From: WHSP01 sp040905505 | Lineage (GTDB): Bacteria > Gemmatimonadota > Gemmatimonadetes > Longimicrobiales > Longimicrobiaceae | Direction: 5' to 3' | Assembly: GCA_040905505.1 (NCBI GenBank) | Contig: JBBDRL010000108.1 | Coordinates: 1-64,000 of the forward strand | Length of the DNA: 64,000 bases | Part shown: piece by piece, positions 1 through 10,509 of the stretch | How positions within the stretch are numbered: the first letter of the stretch is position 1 | Layout: each line of letters begins with the position of its first letter | The notes under the pieces: model-generated | Database searches by the model: none | Told to the model about the DNA's origin: nothing | The model's input: only the letters and a program-made list of their open reading frames with translations | Position numbers and translations under genes: made by a program

Positions 1-2
1 GC

Positions 3-119
3 TCACCACATCGGTCCGCCGGCTCCAGCTCGCACCTTCTTCAACTTCCGCGGGTTCTCCGACTCGAGCTGTCGGAGCACTGATGCCGCTTCGGCTGTGA
101 AGGTGAGCCGGAAGGCCAC
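3..119 (-). pseudogene. Truncated RelE/ParE-like toxin stump
   Basis: A GTG at 119 lies 3 bases beyond the stop of the upstream antitoxin gene, and the frame closes at a TGA (3-5) after 38 residues. The N-terminus (FRLTFTAEAASVLRQLE, then PRKLKKVR) resembles the first strand and helix of RelE/ParE-type toxins, which normally run about 80-110 residues and follow this kind of antitoxin. The remainder is missing or out of frame. The window edge hides whether toxin sequence resumes further left. Inference: a frameshifted or truncated toxin whose antitoxin survives. The family call rests on a short stretch only. Confidence 0.4.
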
Positions 120-122
120 GGC

Positions 123-425
123 TCAGTCGTGCTCGTCCGCAAACCGACCCCAGCTTCCGAGATCCTCGAATCCCTCCGCTTCGGCCTGCTTCAGTGCCCG
201 CTCCATCGAGGCGCACAGCGCCGGATTCTCCCACAGCCACGCTTCGCTCGCGGGAATCGCCACGACCGGGTCCAATAGGATCTGACCCCTGTCATTCACG
301 AGCACGCGGTATTCCGCATCCTTTGCCGCCGACCCGAGCGTAAGCCGCCCATGCATATCGGGATGGACGTACCCCTGGTGCGGCCGGAACCCAAAATCCT
401 CGAGTGTGCCACGTCGCTCTGACAT
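123..425 (-). CDS. Putative type II antitoxin (short, toxin stump downstream)
   Basis: This 100-residue protein starts at the ATG at 425, preceded by a GAGAGAG stretch that can serve as ribosome binding site; the frame continues upstream but without good coding character. The central part (LTLGSAAKDAEYRV, then GQILLDPVVAIPASEAWLWE) followed by a helix and an acidic tail (DLGSWGRFADEHD) has the layout of small antitoxins: an N-terminal strand-rich DNA-binding part and a C-terminal toxin-wrapping helix. The gene is directly followed by a RelE-like stump 3 bases away, which is the main support for an antitoxin role. Exact antitoxin family not recognised. Confidence 0.6.
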   Translation of the reverse strand: MSERRGTLEDFGFRPHQGYVHPDMHGRLTLGSAAKDAEYRVLVNDRGQILLDPVVAIPASEAWLWENPALCASMERALKQAEAEGFEDLGSWGRFADEHD

Positions 426-773
426 GTTTTTCTCTCTCGCAACTCTCGAAATGCGGACGCCGACCCGAAACAATACCCGAATACGCATATGTGGGGAATG
501 CTGACGATCGGCCGAGGCTCGCGAGCGGCAAAGCGGCTCACAGTGTGCGGCCCCGTCTGCCGAATACGACATGAGACGGACTTCACCCCATCCCCATAGC
601 TCGCAAGCGGTGATGAAGGGCCCCGCGTGCGTATCTACGCAAGCGCGGAATCGGAAAGGAACGGGCGAACCACGTCGCAAACATTACGATAGTCGACGGT
701 TTCCTGACTGTTCGCATTCAGGAAGGACGCGGGGACGTTATGCCCCGGCGTAGTCGTGGATCCGGCGCACCCT
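426..773. other. Intergenic region, no gene seen
   Basis: The stretch separates two toxin-antitoxin modules. Short open frames on both strands show no recognisable protein or good ribosome binding site. It must carry the promoter of the leftward antitoxin gene, but no clear -35/-10 pair or palindrome stands out. Confidence 0.4.
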
Positions 774-1166
774 TCAGTAGTCCGCCGCATCTACATCCGT
801 GCGGGTGAAGTCGCCGCCGACGAACAGCAGCGCCTCCCCGAGCGCGCTGGCGAGCGCGTACGAGAAGCAATCGCCGAAATTGAGGCCCGCCGGGTGGCGC
901 CCTTTCCCGAACCGCCGGTACGCGGCTCGCGCGATCTCCGCGTGCTCCCGTGTAACGGGAACGATCTCCACCGCCAGCCGGTGCAGCAGTCGGTCGAGCC
1001 CCGCCTCACCCTCGTCTCCGGTCCGCCGCTGTGCGACGAGTCCGGCTTCCACGAGCGAAGCGGCGGATAGCCGCACTACCGGGTTCGCCTCCAGCGCATC
1101 CAGCAGATCATCCGCTGGCGCTTCGCCGAAGAGGATCGCGAGGACCGCCGACGTGTTGATGACCAC
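774..1166 (-). CDS. vapC: VapC-type PIN-domain ribonuclease toxin with D4N substitution
   Basis: VapC toxins are PIN-domain endoribonucleases that need four acidic residues to hold Mg2+. The 130-residue length is typical. The N-terminus reads MVINTSA where the family has MVIDTSA, so the first catalytic Asp is Asn here (AAC codon at 1155-1157). The remaining acids are present: Glu in SLVEAGLV, Asp in NFGDCFSYALA and Asp in VGGDFTRTD. The GTG start at 1166 lies 2 bases after the vapB stop, so the two are co-translated. Inference: the toxin may be inactive or weakened by a single G-to-A change. Family assignment is secure; the activity state is not. Confidence 0.88.
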   Translation of the reverse strand: MVINTSAVLAILFGEAPADDLLDALEANPVVRLSAASLVEAGLVAQRRTGDEGEAGLDRLLHRLAVEIVPVTREHAEIARAAYRRFGKGRHPAGLNFGDCFSYALASALGEALLFVGGDFTRTDVDAADY

Positions 1167-1168
1167 GG

Positions 1169-1423
1169 TCAGCTCGGCAGGCCGTGCTCGTCATAGCCGA
1201 TCAGCTCATCCGGGCTGCGGTCGTCGAGCACGGAGAGGCGTGCAACCTCCGCCTGGATGCGCCGGATGTCGTCCCGCAAGGTTGGGTCACGACCCCGCCC
1301 CGTCTCGCGGACCAGGCGGTCGCGAAGTGCTCCGGTGAGCGCTTCCGTCAAACTTTCTCCCGTGACCCGGGCCAGCTCGCGCGCCAGGCGCTCCGTCTCG
1401 GGGTTTTTGATACTCAAGGCCAC
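1169..1423 (-). CDS. vapB: VapB-type antitoxin (Rv0623/PSK-like)
   Basis: An 84-residue antitoxin that should bind and neutralise the downstream VapC and repress its own operon. The N-terminal MALSIKNPETERLARELA followed by GESLTEAL is the usual start of the Rv0623-like VapB family (ribbon-helix-helix-type DNA binding), and the C-terminal DELIGYDEHGLP is a typical toxin-binding tail. The GTG start at 1423 is chosen because a near-perfect Shine-Dalgarno (AAAGGAGGTG) lies just upstream. A 10+10 bp palindrome overlapping a promoter-like sequence sits about 20 bases further upstream, consistent with autoregulation. Confidence 0.9.
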   Translation of the reverse strand: MALSIKNPETERLARELARVTGESLTEALTGALRDRLVRETGRGRDPTLRDDIRRIQAEVARLSVLDDRSPDELIGYDEHGLPS

Positions 1424-1441
1424 GCCGCACCTCCTTTCAGG

Positions 1442-1478
1442 TAGGTAGAAAACTAGCGTATTTCTACCTAATGATCAA
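1442..1478 (-). promoter_or_regulatory. vapBC promoter and operator palindrome
   Basis: TAGGTAGAAA (1442-1451) and TTTCTACCTA (1461-1470) are perfect 10-bp arms around a 9-base spacer. On the minus strand a TTGATC (-35-like, 1473-1478), a 17-base spacer and TAGTTT (-10-like, 1450-1455) overlap the palindrome. A protein bound there would block the promoter, as expected for VapB or VapBC autorepression. The promoter match is only partial. Confidence 0.65.
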
Positions 1479-1565
1479 TTCCAGGTGAAAGCTTGGTCCC
1501 GCTGTCACAATGACGGTTCAGATTCGGCAGGGCCCGCGCTGCAGGAGTGTTCGACCTCTCCCACA

Positions 1566-2450
1566 CTACTCTCCCTCCAGTGCGCGCGCCTGCGCCGCCC
1601 GCGTCGCCGCCTCATACGCTCGCGACAGCAGTCGATCGACCGGCTCGCCACGCACATCGAGAGGAAGCGGCCCGAGCTGTCGCAGGACGGCATCGGGAAC
1701 GGCGGGGGCCCGCGGCGCCAGACGAATCTGTTCGAGCGCGGGGCCGGCGCTCCAGAATCGATCCATGAGGTCGGCGAGCGGTGGATCGTCATGGGCAACA
1801 GCCGCCTCCTCCGGGGCAATGGGTGCCGACTCTCCGGGCAGATCCGCGACCGAGGCACCCCGGAGCCGGCGCAGACTCTCGATCAGCGCGTCCTTCTCAC
1901 GGCCGCGCCAGGCGAAGATAAGGAACGGATCGTCGTCGAACTTCTCGGCGAGGATGTACAGGGCGGCGGCGGCGTGCTTGCAGGGGTTGCCCCAGTCGGG
2001 GCACGAGCAGGTCGCGCGTAGGTCGTCGGGAGAAGCCGGAAAGAGGGAGAGCCCCGCGGCGGCGAAAGCGTCTTCGATATCAGATGGCATGTCGCCGGCG
2101 AGGAGGGCAGCCATGAAGATGGCCTGCTCCCCCATCGCCGCTTCGGCAGCTTGCCAGTCCGCGCTGGTGAACGGCTCGACTTCGAGGCGCACCTCGTAGG
2201 GCGCGCGCCGCGACCCCTGGACCCTGGCGATCACGGCGCCGGGAGCGATGGACACATCCATGACCTGCCCGGTCCGCGCGTAGGACCGGCCGCGTGCGAG
2301 CCGCTTCCGGTCGGCGACTTCTTCCAGGCCCGCTACGAATCGGCGTGACCACCATTGCCCTCCGATCACCCCGCGCCGGCTACGGGCCCGCATGCCGGCG
2401 TCCGGGGTCCGCCGCGGCCGCGGCTTCTCGTATTTCCACCAGTCGGACAT
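1566..2450 (-). CDS. SWIM zinc-finger protein
   Basis: A 294-residue protein carrying a SWIM zinc finger, CSCPDWGNPCKH (CxCx6CxH) near residue 188, in the usual setting for bacterial SWIM proteins: immediately downstream of an SNF2-type helicase on the same strand. The WWSRRF / RLARGRSYARTGQV segment near the N-terminus is characteristic of this family. SWIM domains bind nucleic acid or protein partners, and the pairing suggests the protein works with the helicase, but the pathway is unknown. The gap to the helicase stop is 28 bases, consistent with one transcript. The C-terminal 80 residues are poorly conserved in appearance. Confidence 0.85.
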   Translation of the reverse strand: MSDWWKYEKPRPRRTPDAGMRARSRRGVIGGQWWSRRFVAGLEEVADRKRLARGRSYARTGQVMDVSIAPGAVIARVQGSRRAPYEVRLEVEPFTSADWQAAEAAMGEQAIFMAALLAGDMPSDIEDAFAAAGLSLFPASPDDLRATCSCPDWGNPCKHAAAALYILAEKFDDDPFLIFAWRGREKDALIESLRRLRGASVADLPGESAPIAPEEAAVAHDDPPLADLMDRFWSAGPALEQIRLAPRAPAVPDAVLRQLGPLPLDVRGEPVDRLLSRAYEAATRAAQARALEGE

Positions 2451-2478
2451 GCTTGTTCGCTCGGGATCGGGGGTTCTC

Positions 2479-5736
<3,258 letters not shown>

Positions 5737-5850
5737 TCGACTGAAGGTGAGATCCCCGTTTGCGGAGATCGAACTCGGAAGAATGTAGCAATTCCCCTGA
5801 TCGCGCTCCTGCTCAACGGCGCGTGCTTCGTGGCGGTTCCTTCTGCGCCG

Positions 5851-7050
5851 TCACAGGCTCCCTTCGTCCGCAGCCGGCTCCAACCGCACGATCTCGGTCA
5901 GCCCGCCCCCTTGCCGATCGTCGATCGCCACGTAGATGAACCCGTCCGGCCCCTGCCGCACGTCGCGGATACGCTGTCCGTACTCGCGCAGCAGCGGGTC
6001 GCGGATGCGGCCGACGCGCTGGAGGTCTTCGCCGTCGAGCGGCACGAGCGCGAGCTGCCGGCCGACGAGGCCACCCATCAGAACCTGCCCCTGAAGCTGT
6101 GGGAATGCGTCGCCGCTGTAGACGGCGAGCCCGGAGGTACCGATCGAAGGGGTGAAGTAATGGATCGGCTCCTCCATGTCGTCCCGCCTGATGGCTGCGT
6201 GAATCGGTGTGCCGCCGTACTCGCGGCCGTAGCCGACCACCGGCCAGCCGTAATTGCGGCCGGGGAGGATCAGGTTCAGCTCGTCGCCACCCTGCGGCCC
6301 GTGCTCGCTCTCCCAGAGGTCGCCGGTCTCAGGATGGAACGTGAGCCCCTGCGGGCTGCGGTGTCCGTAGCTCCAGATCTCCGGCAGCGCGTTCGCCTGG
6401 CCGACGAACGGGTTGTCCTCGGGGACCCGCCCGTCGTCGTGCAGCCGCACGATCGTGCCGCGGTGGTTCGAGAGGTCCTGCGCGCCGTGGCTCTCCAACG
6501 TCCCCGGCTCCGACGGCTGCATGCGATCGCCGATGGTGATGAAGAGGTAGCCCTCGTCGTCGAACGCGAGGCGGGAGCCGTAATGCCCGCCGGTGGTGCC
6601 CCAGGCCTGTGCCTCGAAGATCTCCTCGACGTCGATCAGGCGCTGCCCGTCCAACCTGCCGCGCACGACCGCCGTCGTGCCCTCGCTGCCATCGGCGTTC
6701 GGCTTCGAGAAGCTGAGGTAGACGAGGCGGTTGTTCTCGAACTCGGGATGCAGCGCCACATCGAGCAGACCACCCTGCCCCGACGCGCGGACCTCGGGCG
6801 TACCCGCGATCGGCTCGGGCTGGAGGACGCCGTCACGCACGATCCGCAGCCGTCCGACCTTCTCGGTCAGCAGCATGTCGCCGTCGGGCAGGAAGGCCAT
6901 CGACCAGGGGCCGTCGAGACCCTCGGCGACGGTGACGACGCGGTAGGGGCCGGCGGCCGAGTCGAAGACGGGCGCCTGCGGCTGGGCCAGCGCGGGGGCG
7001 CCCGCCGCGAGGGCCACGCCGGCGATGGAAGCGATCAGTGTCCGGGACAT
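5851..7050 (-). CDS. PQQ-dependent aldose sugar dehydrogenase, exported
   Basis: A 399-residue six-bladed beta-propeller of the soluble-glucose-dehydrogenase/YliI family, which oxidises aldose sugars in the periplasm using pyrroloquinoline quinone. A Sec signal peptide ends at about residue 22 (PALA/QPQ). Family signatures are present: GLDGPWSMAFLPDGDMLLTEK, GQGGLLDVALHPEF, GHRSPQGLTFHP and HGPQGGDELNL. The ATG at 7050 is preceded by GGAGGACAACG. No PQQ-synthesis gene is in the window, so the cofactor must come from elsewhere. The substrate cannot be told from sequence. It lies 107 bases downstream of the next gene on the same strand and may be transcribed with it. Confidence 0.9.
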   Translation of the reverse strand: MSRTLIASIAGVALAAGAPALAQPQAPVFDSAAGPYRVVTVAEGLDGPWSMAFLPDGDMLLTEKVGRLRIVRDGVLQPEPIAGTPEVRASGQGGLLDVALHPEFENNRLVYLSFSKPNADGSEGTTAVVRGRLDGQRLIDVEEIFEAQAWGTTGGHYGSRLAFDDEGYLFITIGDRMQPSEPGTLESHGAQDLSNHRGTIVRLHDDGRVPEDNPFVGQANALPEIWSYGHRSPQGLTFHPETGDLWESEHGPQGGDELNLILPGRNYGWPVVGYGREYGGTPIHAAIRRDDMEEPIHYFTPSIGTSGLAVYSGDAFPQLQGQVLMGGLVGRQLALVPLDGEDLQRVGRIRDPLLREYGQRIRDVRQGPDGFIYVAIDDRQGGGLTEIVRLEPAADEGSL

Positions 7051-7157
7051 CGTTGTCCTCCGTGCAAAGGGGTCAGTGTACCGGTAGCGGTTCGAATCGG
7101 GCCGGCGACCGGTCGCGGGGACCTGAACGATTGAAGGCAGCGACGGCGGCTCCGTGC

Positions 7158-9335
7158 CTACTTCGCCAACGGGTCCGGCCGCAACTGGAACTGGACGACC
7201 TTACTCGACGTCCCCTGCCCGCCCTCCATGTGGAAGGGCGCGCGGGTGCTGACGGTCGCCCACAGCCCCCGCCCCTTCCAGCCCGCCTCCGGGTCGTCGA
7301 TCCGCCCGTCCATCCACTTGGTGAAGAAGCCGTTGGGATACGGCACGCGCAGGGTCACCCACTCGCCGTCCTGGAGGGCCAGCAGCCCCTCGGCGCCGTT
7401 GCCCGTGTTGATCGGAACGTTCTCGCCTAAACCGAGGGTGTTGAACTGGTCGACCCAGGTGTAGTAGCTGGCCTCCGCACTGCCCGACGTCTCCACGCCG
7501 CGCACCTGGGGCAGCGGCTCCGTGTGAAACGTCCACCCCTCGGGGCAGTGCTGGCCGGTGGCATCCGGCCCGTTGAGCGGGGCGGTACACCTGCGGCGGT
7601 CGAAGCTGGCCATGTGCCCGCTGGCGAGGGCCGCCCAGTACACGCCGTTACGGTCGACGTCGCCACCGCGCGGGCTGAAGCCCTCGACCGGGTTTCCGTC
7701 GGCATCCAGCGGGAGCTCGTAGACCTCCGTGAGCGCCGTGGCCGGCGGATCGTCGCCGGGTTCGAGGCGGATGACGGCGCCGGGGAAGCCGAGCTGGGTG
7801 CCCCACACGGACCCGTCCGGCGCGGGGGCGACGGCGTAGAAGGCGCCGCTGTAGCGCCTGTCCCTGGCCGCATCTAGCGGCTCGTCGGGCTCGGTGTAGT
7901 CGTCCCGGACACCATTGCCGTTCGTGTCCATGATGAGCGCCGTCCACCCCTGAGCGGCCTCCTCGTCGCCCGTCTCCTCGAGCACCCGTGTATTGAGCCA
8001 TCCGACGACCTGCCCGCCGCCGCTGGTCCAGAGCGTGTTGTCCGCGTCCTCGGCGAACATCAGGTGGTGGGTCCCGAAGCAGGTCCCCACGTGCAGGATC
8101 TCGCCAGTGGCCGGGTCGTACATGGCCAGGTGACGGCCCGCGGAGTCCAGCGGATAGCGCGCCGCCGACGGGTGGTCCGAGCCCTCGCGGCAGAACTCCG
8201 GGTTGTCGCGCGGCCGCACCGCCGACGTGAGCCACACCCTCCCTCGCTGGTCGAGCATCGGATTGTGAACGTTGTTCCGGCTCGTCCAGATCGCCTCGTC
8301 CCCCCAGTAGGGCGATGGCGCCGTGACCTGCTCGGAGGCGGCACGCGGGGTGGCGGGGTCGCGGAGCGTCATTGGTACCTGGCTGGCGATGTGCGTCGCC
8401 GGATCGAGAACCGGGACGTAGTCGGCGCTCGCCTCGAGCGCGCCGTAGACCGGGCCGCCGGCGTTCACCGTCGGGTCGCGCCGGTCGGTCGAGGCGACGT
8501 CGTGCAGGTAGGCCTTCGGGTCCGCCCAGTCCCACAGCGTCACCACCACGTTCCGCTCGACGCCCTGCGGCCGCGGCGGCGCGGGCGGAACTTCGCCGGC
8601 CTCGATGCGGTCCGTCCAGTCGGCGAACACCTCGAGCGCTCTCTGCGTCCCCAGCCGGCTCACGCCGCCCACCATGCTCCCGCCCGCCTGACCCGACTGG
8701 ATCCGGCGTGCCCACGCGTCGACCGAGTTGTCGTGCGCGGCGGCGAACTCCGCCGGCATCTCGCGCGTCCCGATGCTCCCCATCTGGTGACACGCCATGC
8801 ACCCACCCGACTTCACGCTTCGCAGCCATTCGGCCTGGCTATGCACGTCAGGGTTGATGCCGTTCCCCTCGCCGCCGGTGCCGGGAAACTCGTCGGCGGC
8901 GGGCATCTCCATCAGCGAGAACCAGTAGCCGGCGGGATAGTATTGCGCCGCGTCGCGCTCGTTCGCGGCGGTCACGGCCTCCAGGTCGAGCGTCGCGCCC
9001 GGCGCGGCCTGGACCTTCGGCGAGTCCACCAGACCGTAGCCGCGTACCCAGACGTCGTAGTTCGCCGGCGGCAGGTCCGGCAGCGCGAAACGCCCGGCGT
9101 CGTCGGTGACCACGATCTTCACGTAGTTCGTCGGCAGGTCTCTCGTCTCGGCGATCACCCAGACCCCCGCCTCCGGCCCATTCGAGCCCGTCACCACGCC
9201 CCCGATGTCGTCTCCATCGACGGCAACCGCACCCGCGTCCATGCTGCCGAGGTCCGCGCACCCCGCGATCGCACTGATCGCGAGCGCAGCCGTCACGACC
9301 GCTAGCGAACGCTGCTTCTGATAATGTCTGCTCAT
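7158..9335 (-). CDS. Heme-binding lipoprotein with carboxypeptidase-regulatory and propeller domains
   Basis: A 725-residue exported protein. A lipobox (AISAIAGC) gives a lipidated Cys at residue 26. A carboxypeptidase-regulatory-like beta-sandwich spans roughly residues 43-115 (GGVVTGSNGPEAGVWV, then GRFALPDLPPANYDVWVRG). A single CMACH heme-c motif lies at 179-183. The rest, with repeated GRVWLTS / DNTLWTSGG / DGSVWGTQLG segments, resembles a virginiamycin-B-lyase-like beta-propeller. The role is probably periplasmic electron transfer linked to an oxidative step, but the substrate is unknown. The upstream region is odd: an array of 7-bp repeats ends 4 bases before the ATG, so there is no Shine-Dalgarno sequence. 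Confidence 0.82.
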   Translation of the reverse strand: MSRHYQKQRSLAVVTAALAISAIAGCADLGSMDAGAVAVDGDDIGGVVTGSNGPEAGVWVIAETRDLPTNYVKIVVTDDAGRFALPDLPPANYDVWVRGYGLVDSPKVQAAPGATLDLEAVTAANERDAAQYYPAGYWFSLMEMPAADEFPGTGGEGNGINPDVHSQAEWLRSVKSGGCMACHQMGSIGTREMPAEFAAAHDNSVDAWARRIQSGQAGGSMVGGVSRLGTQRALEVFADWTDRIEAGEVPPAPPRPQGVERNVVVTLWDWADPKAYLHDVASTDRRDPTVNAGGPVYGALEASADYVPVLDPATHIASQVPMTLRDPATPRAASEQVTAPSPYWGDEAIWTSRNNVHNPMLDQRGRVWLTSAVRPRDNPEFCREGSDHPSAARYPLDSAGRHLAMYDPATGEILHVGTCFGTHHLMFAEDADNTLWTSGGGQVVGWLNTRVLEETGDEEAAQGWTALIMDTNGNGVRDDYTEPDEPLDAARDRRYSGAFYAVAPAPDGSVWGTQLGFPGAVIRLEPGDDPPATALTEVYELPLDADGNPVEGFSPRGGDVDRNGVYWAALASGHMASFDRRRCTAPLNGPDATGQHCPEGWTFHTEPLPQVRGVETSGSAEASYYTWVDQFNTLGLGENVPINTGNGAEGLLALQDGEWVTLRVPYPNGFFTKWMDGRIDDPEAGWKGRGLWATVSTRAPFHMEGGQGTSSKVVQFQLRPDPLAK

Positions 9336-9339
9336 GATG

Positions 9340-9395
9340 GGGGTCAGGGGTCAGGGGTCAGGGGTCAGGGGTCAGGGGTCAGGGGTCAGGGGTCA
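9340..9395. repeat. Tandem array: eight copies of GGGGTCA
   Basis: Eight uninterrupted copies of the 7-mer GGGGTCA run from 9340 to 9395. The array stops 4 bases upstream of the start codon of the leftward heme lipoprotein gene, replacing its 5' untranslated region. Copy number in such arrays can change by slippage, so it could alter expression. Confidence 0.95.
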
Positions 9396-9436
9396 GCAGG
9401 GCCTGAAGGACGGCGTGGTGCTCGCGCGGTCCTCAC

Positions 9437-9471
9437 TGACCACCGACCACCGACCACCGATCCCTGACCCG
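9437..9471. repeat. Degenerate inverted heptamer array (TGACCNC)
   Basis: Five 7-base units follow one another: TGACCAC, CGACCAC, CGACCAC, CGATCCC, TGACCCG. They are degenerate copies of TGACCCC, the reverse complement of the 7-mer at 9340-9395. The two arrays lie 41 bases apart in opposite orientation and could pair as a long imperfect hairpin. Confidence 0.75.
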
Positions 9472-9475
9472 TGCC

Positions 9476-10306
9476 TCAATGCGTCATCGCATACAGAAAG
9501 GTGTTCGCCGCAACCTGGTAGGCATACGTCGAGTACTGAAGGGGGTAGCGGGCATCCTCGGCCCATTCCCAGGCGTCGCCGATGTCGGTGTTGAAGTTGA
9601 TGACGACCATCAGCCGCCCGTCCTCGTCGAAGATGCCGCGGACGTAGGGAACCGTCCCGCCGTTCTGGGACGTCCGCCCCCGCCGGGCATTATTGATGCT
9701 CGGGACCTGCACGATCTCATCGACCAGGTACATCGTCGAGAAGATCGGGTGATCGAGCGGGATGTCGACGATCTCGTGCTCCGGCAGCACACGGCGGATC
9801 TCCTGCTCCCAGTTGGCCCACTCCCAGGTCCCCCAGAAGTCGTCGACCATCACGAAGCCGCCGCGCAGCAGATAATCCCGCAGCCCTTCGGCCTCCGATT
9901 CCCGTAGCCGCATGCCGCCGACCTCGAGGATGTAGAGGAAGGGAAAGCGGCGGAGATCGGGATCGTCGAGGGCCACATAGTTCTCGCGGGGGGATACGTC
10001 GGTCAGCGTGAGGCGGCGGATGACGGAGGCGATCCAGCGGTCGGCCTGCGGCGCATCCGTGGACCAGCTCCGTCGTGAGCCGCTGAACATCCCGCGAGTG
10101 AAGTAGAAGCTGTGGACGAGGTCCTCCTCGGCCAGTCCGCGAGCGATCCAGCTCTGCGTGGGCGTGTCGGTGACCGCCGCGTCCTCGGCCGGCGAGGTCG
10201 TCAGCAGACCCGGGTCGTACCACGACGCGGCGAGTGATGCTGCCGCCACGCCGGACGTCAGGAGCACGGACGCAACGAAATGCTTGCCGCCGAACGGAAA
10301 GGCCAT
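9476..10306 (-). CDS. DUF4159-domain exported protein
   Basis: A 276-residue protein. The ATG at 10306 is chosen because AGAGGAGACG precedes it and a hydrophobic signal sequence (FVASVLLTSGVAAASLAASW) follows; the open frame upstream lacks coding character. The body matches DUF4159: YFTRGMFSG, LYILEVGGMRLRESEAEGLRDYL, LRGGFVMVDDFWG and PLDHPIFSTMY. The fold is glutamine-amidotransferase-like, as seen in proteins next to MoxR/aerotolerance operons, but no such operon is here. Function unknown; periplasmic location inferred from the signal. Its 3' end abuts the heptamer arrays. Confidence 0.85.
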   Translation of the reverse strand: MAFPFGGKHFVASVLLTSGVAAASLAASWYDPGLLTTSPAEDAAVTDTPTQSWIARGLAEEDLVHSFYFTRGMFSGSRRSWSTDAPQADRWIASVIRRLTLTDVSPRENYVALDDPDLRRFPFLYILEVGGMRLRESEAEGLRDYLLRGGFVMVDDFWGTWEWANWEQEIRRVLPEHEIVDIPLDHPIFSTMYLVDEIVQVPSINNARRGRTSQNGGTVPYVRGIFDEDGRLMVVINFNTDIGDAWEWAEDARYPLQYSTYAYQVAANTFLYAMTH

Positions 10307-10509
10307 GAAGCGTCTCCTCTCGAGTCGAGCCAGGGGTGCTCGCAACAGCGGACGAGTCTGCAATATCGCGCGTTGCGGGCGCCCGCAAAAGGATGGTTCG
10401 CAGACCCGCCGCAACTCGCTCCTTGTCCGCCCGCGGGCCGAGCTTCATCTTCCCTGTGACCTCACCGCTGCCGAGAAGCGGTGTCAGAACCCCACCCGAA
10501 GGAGTTGCC

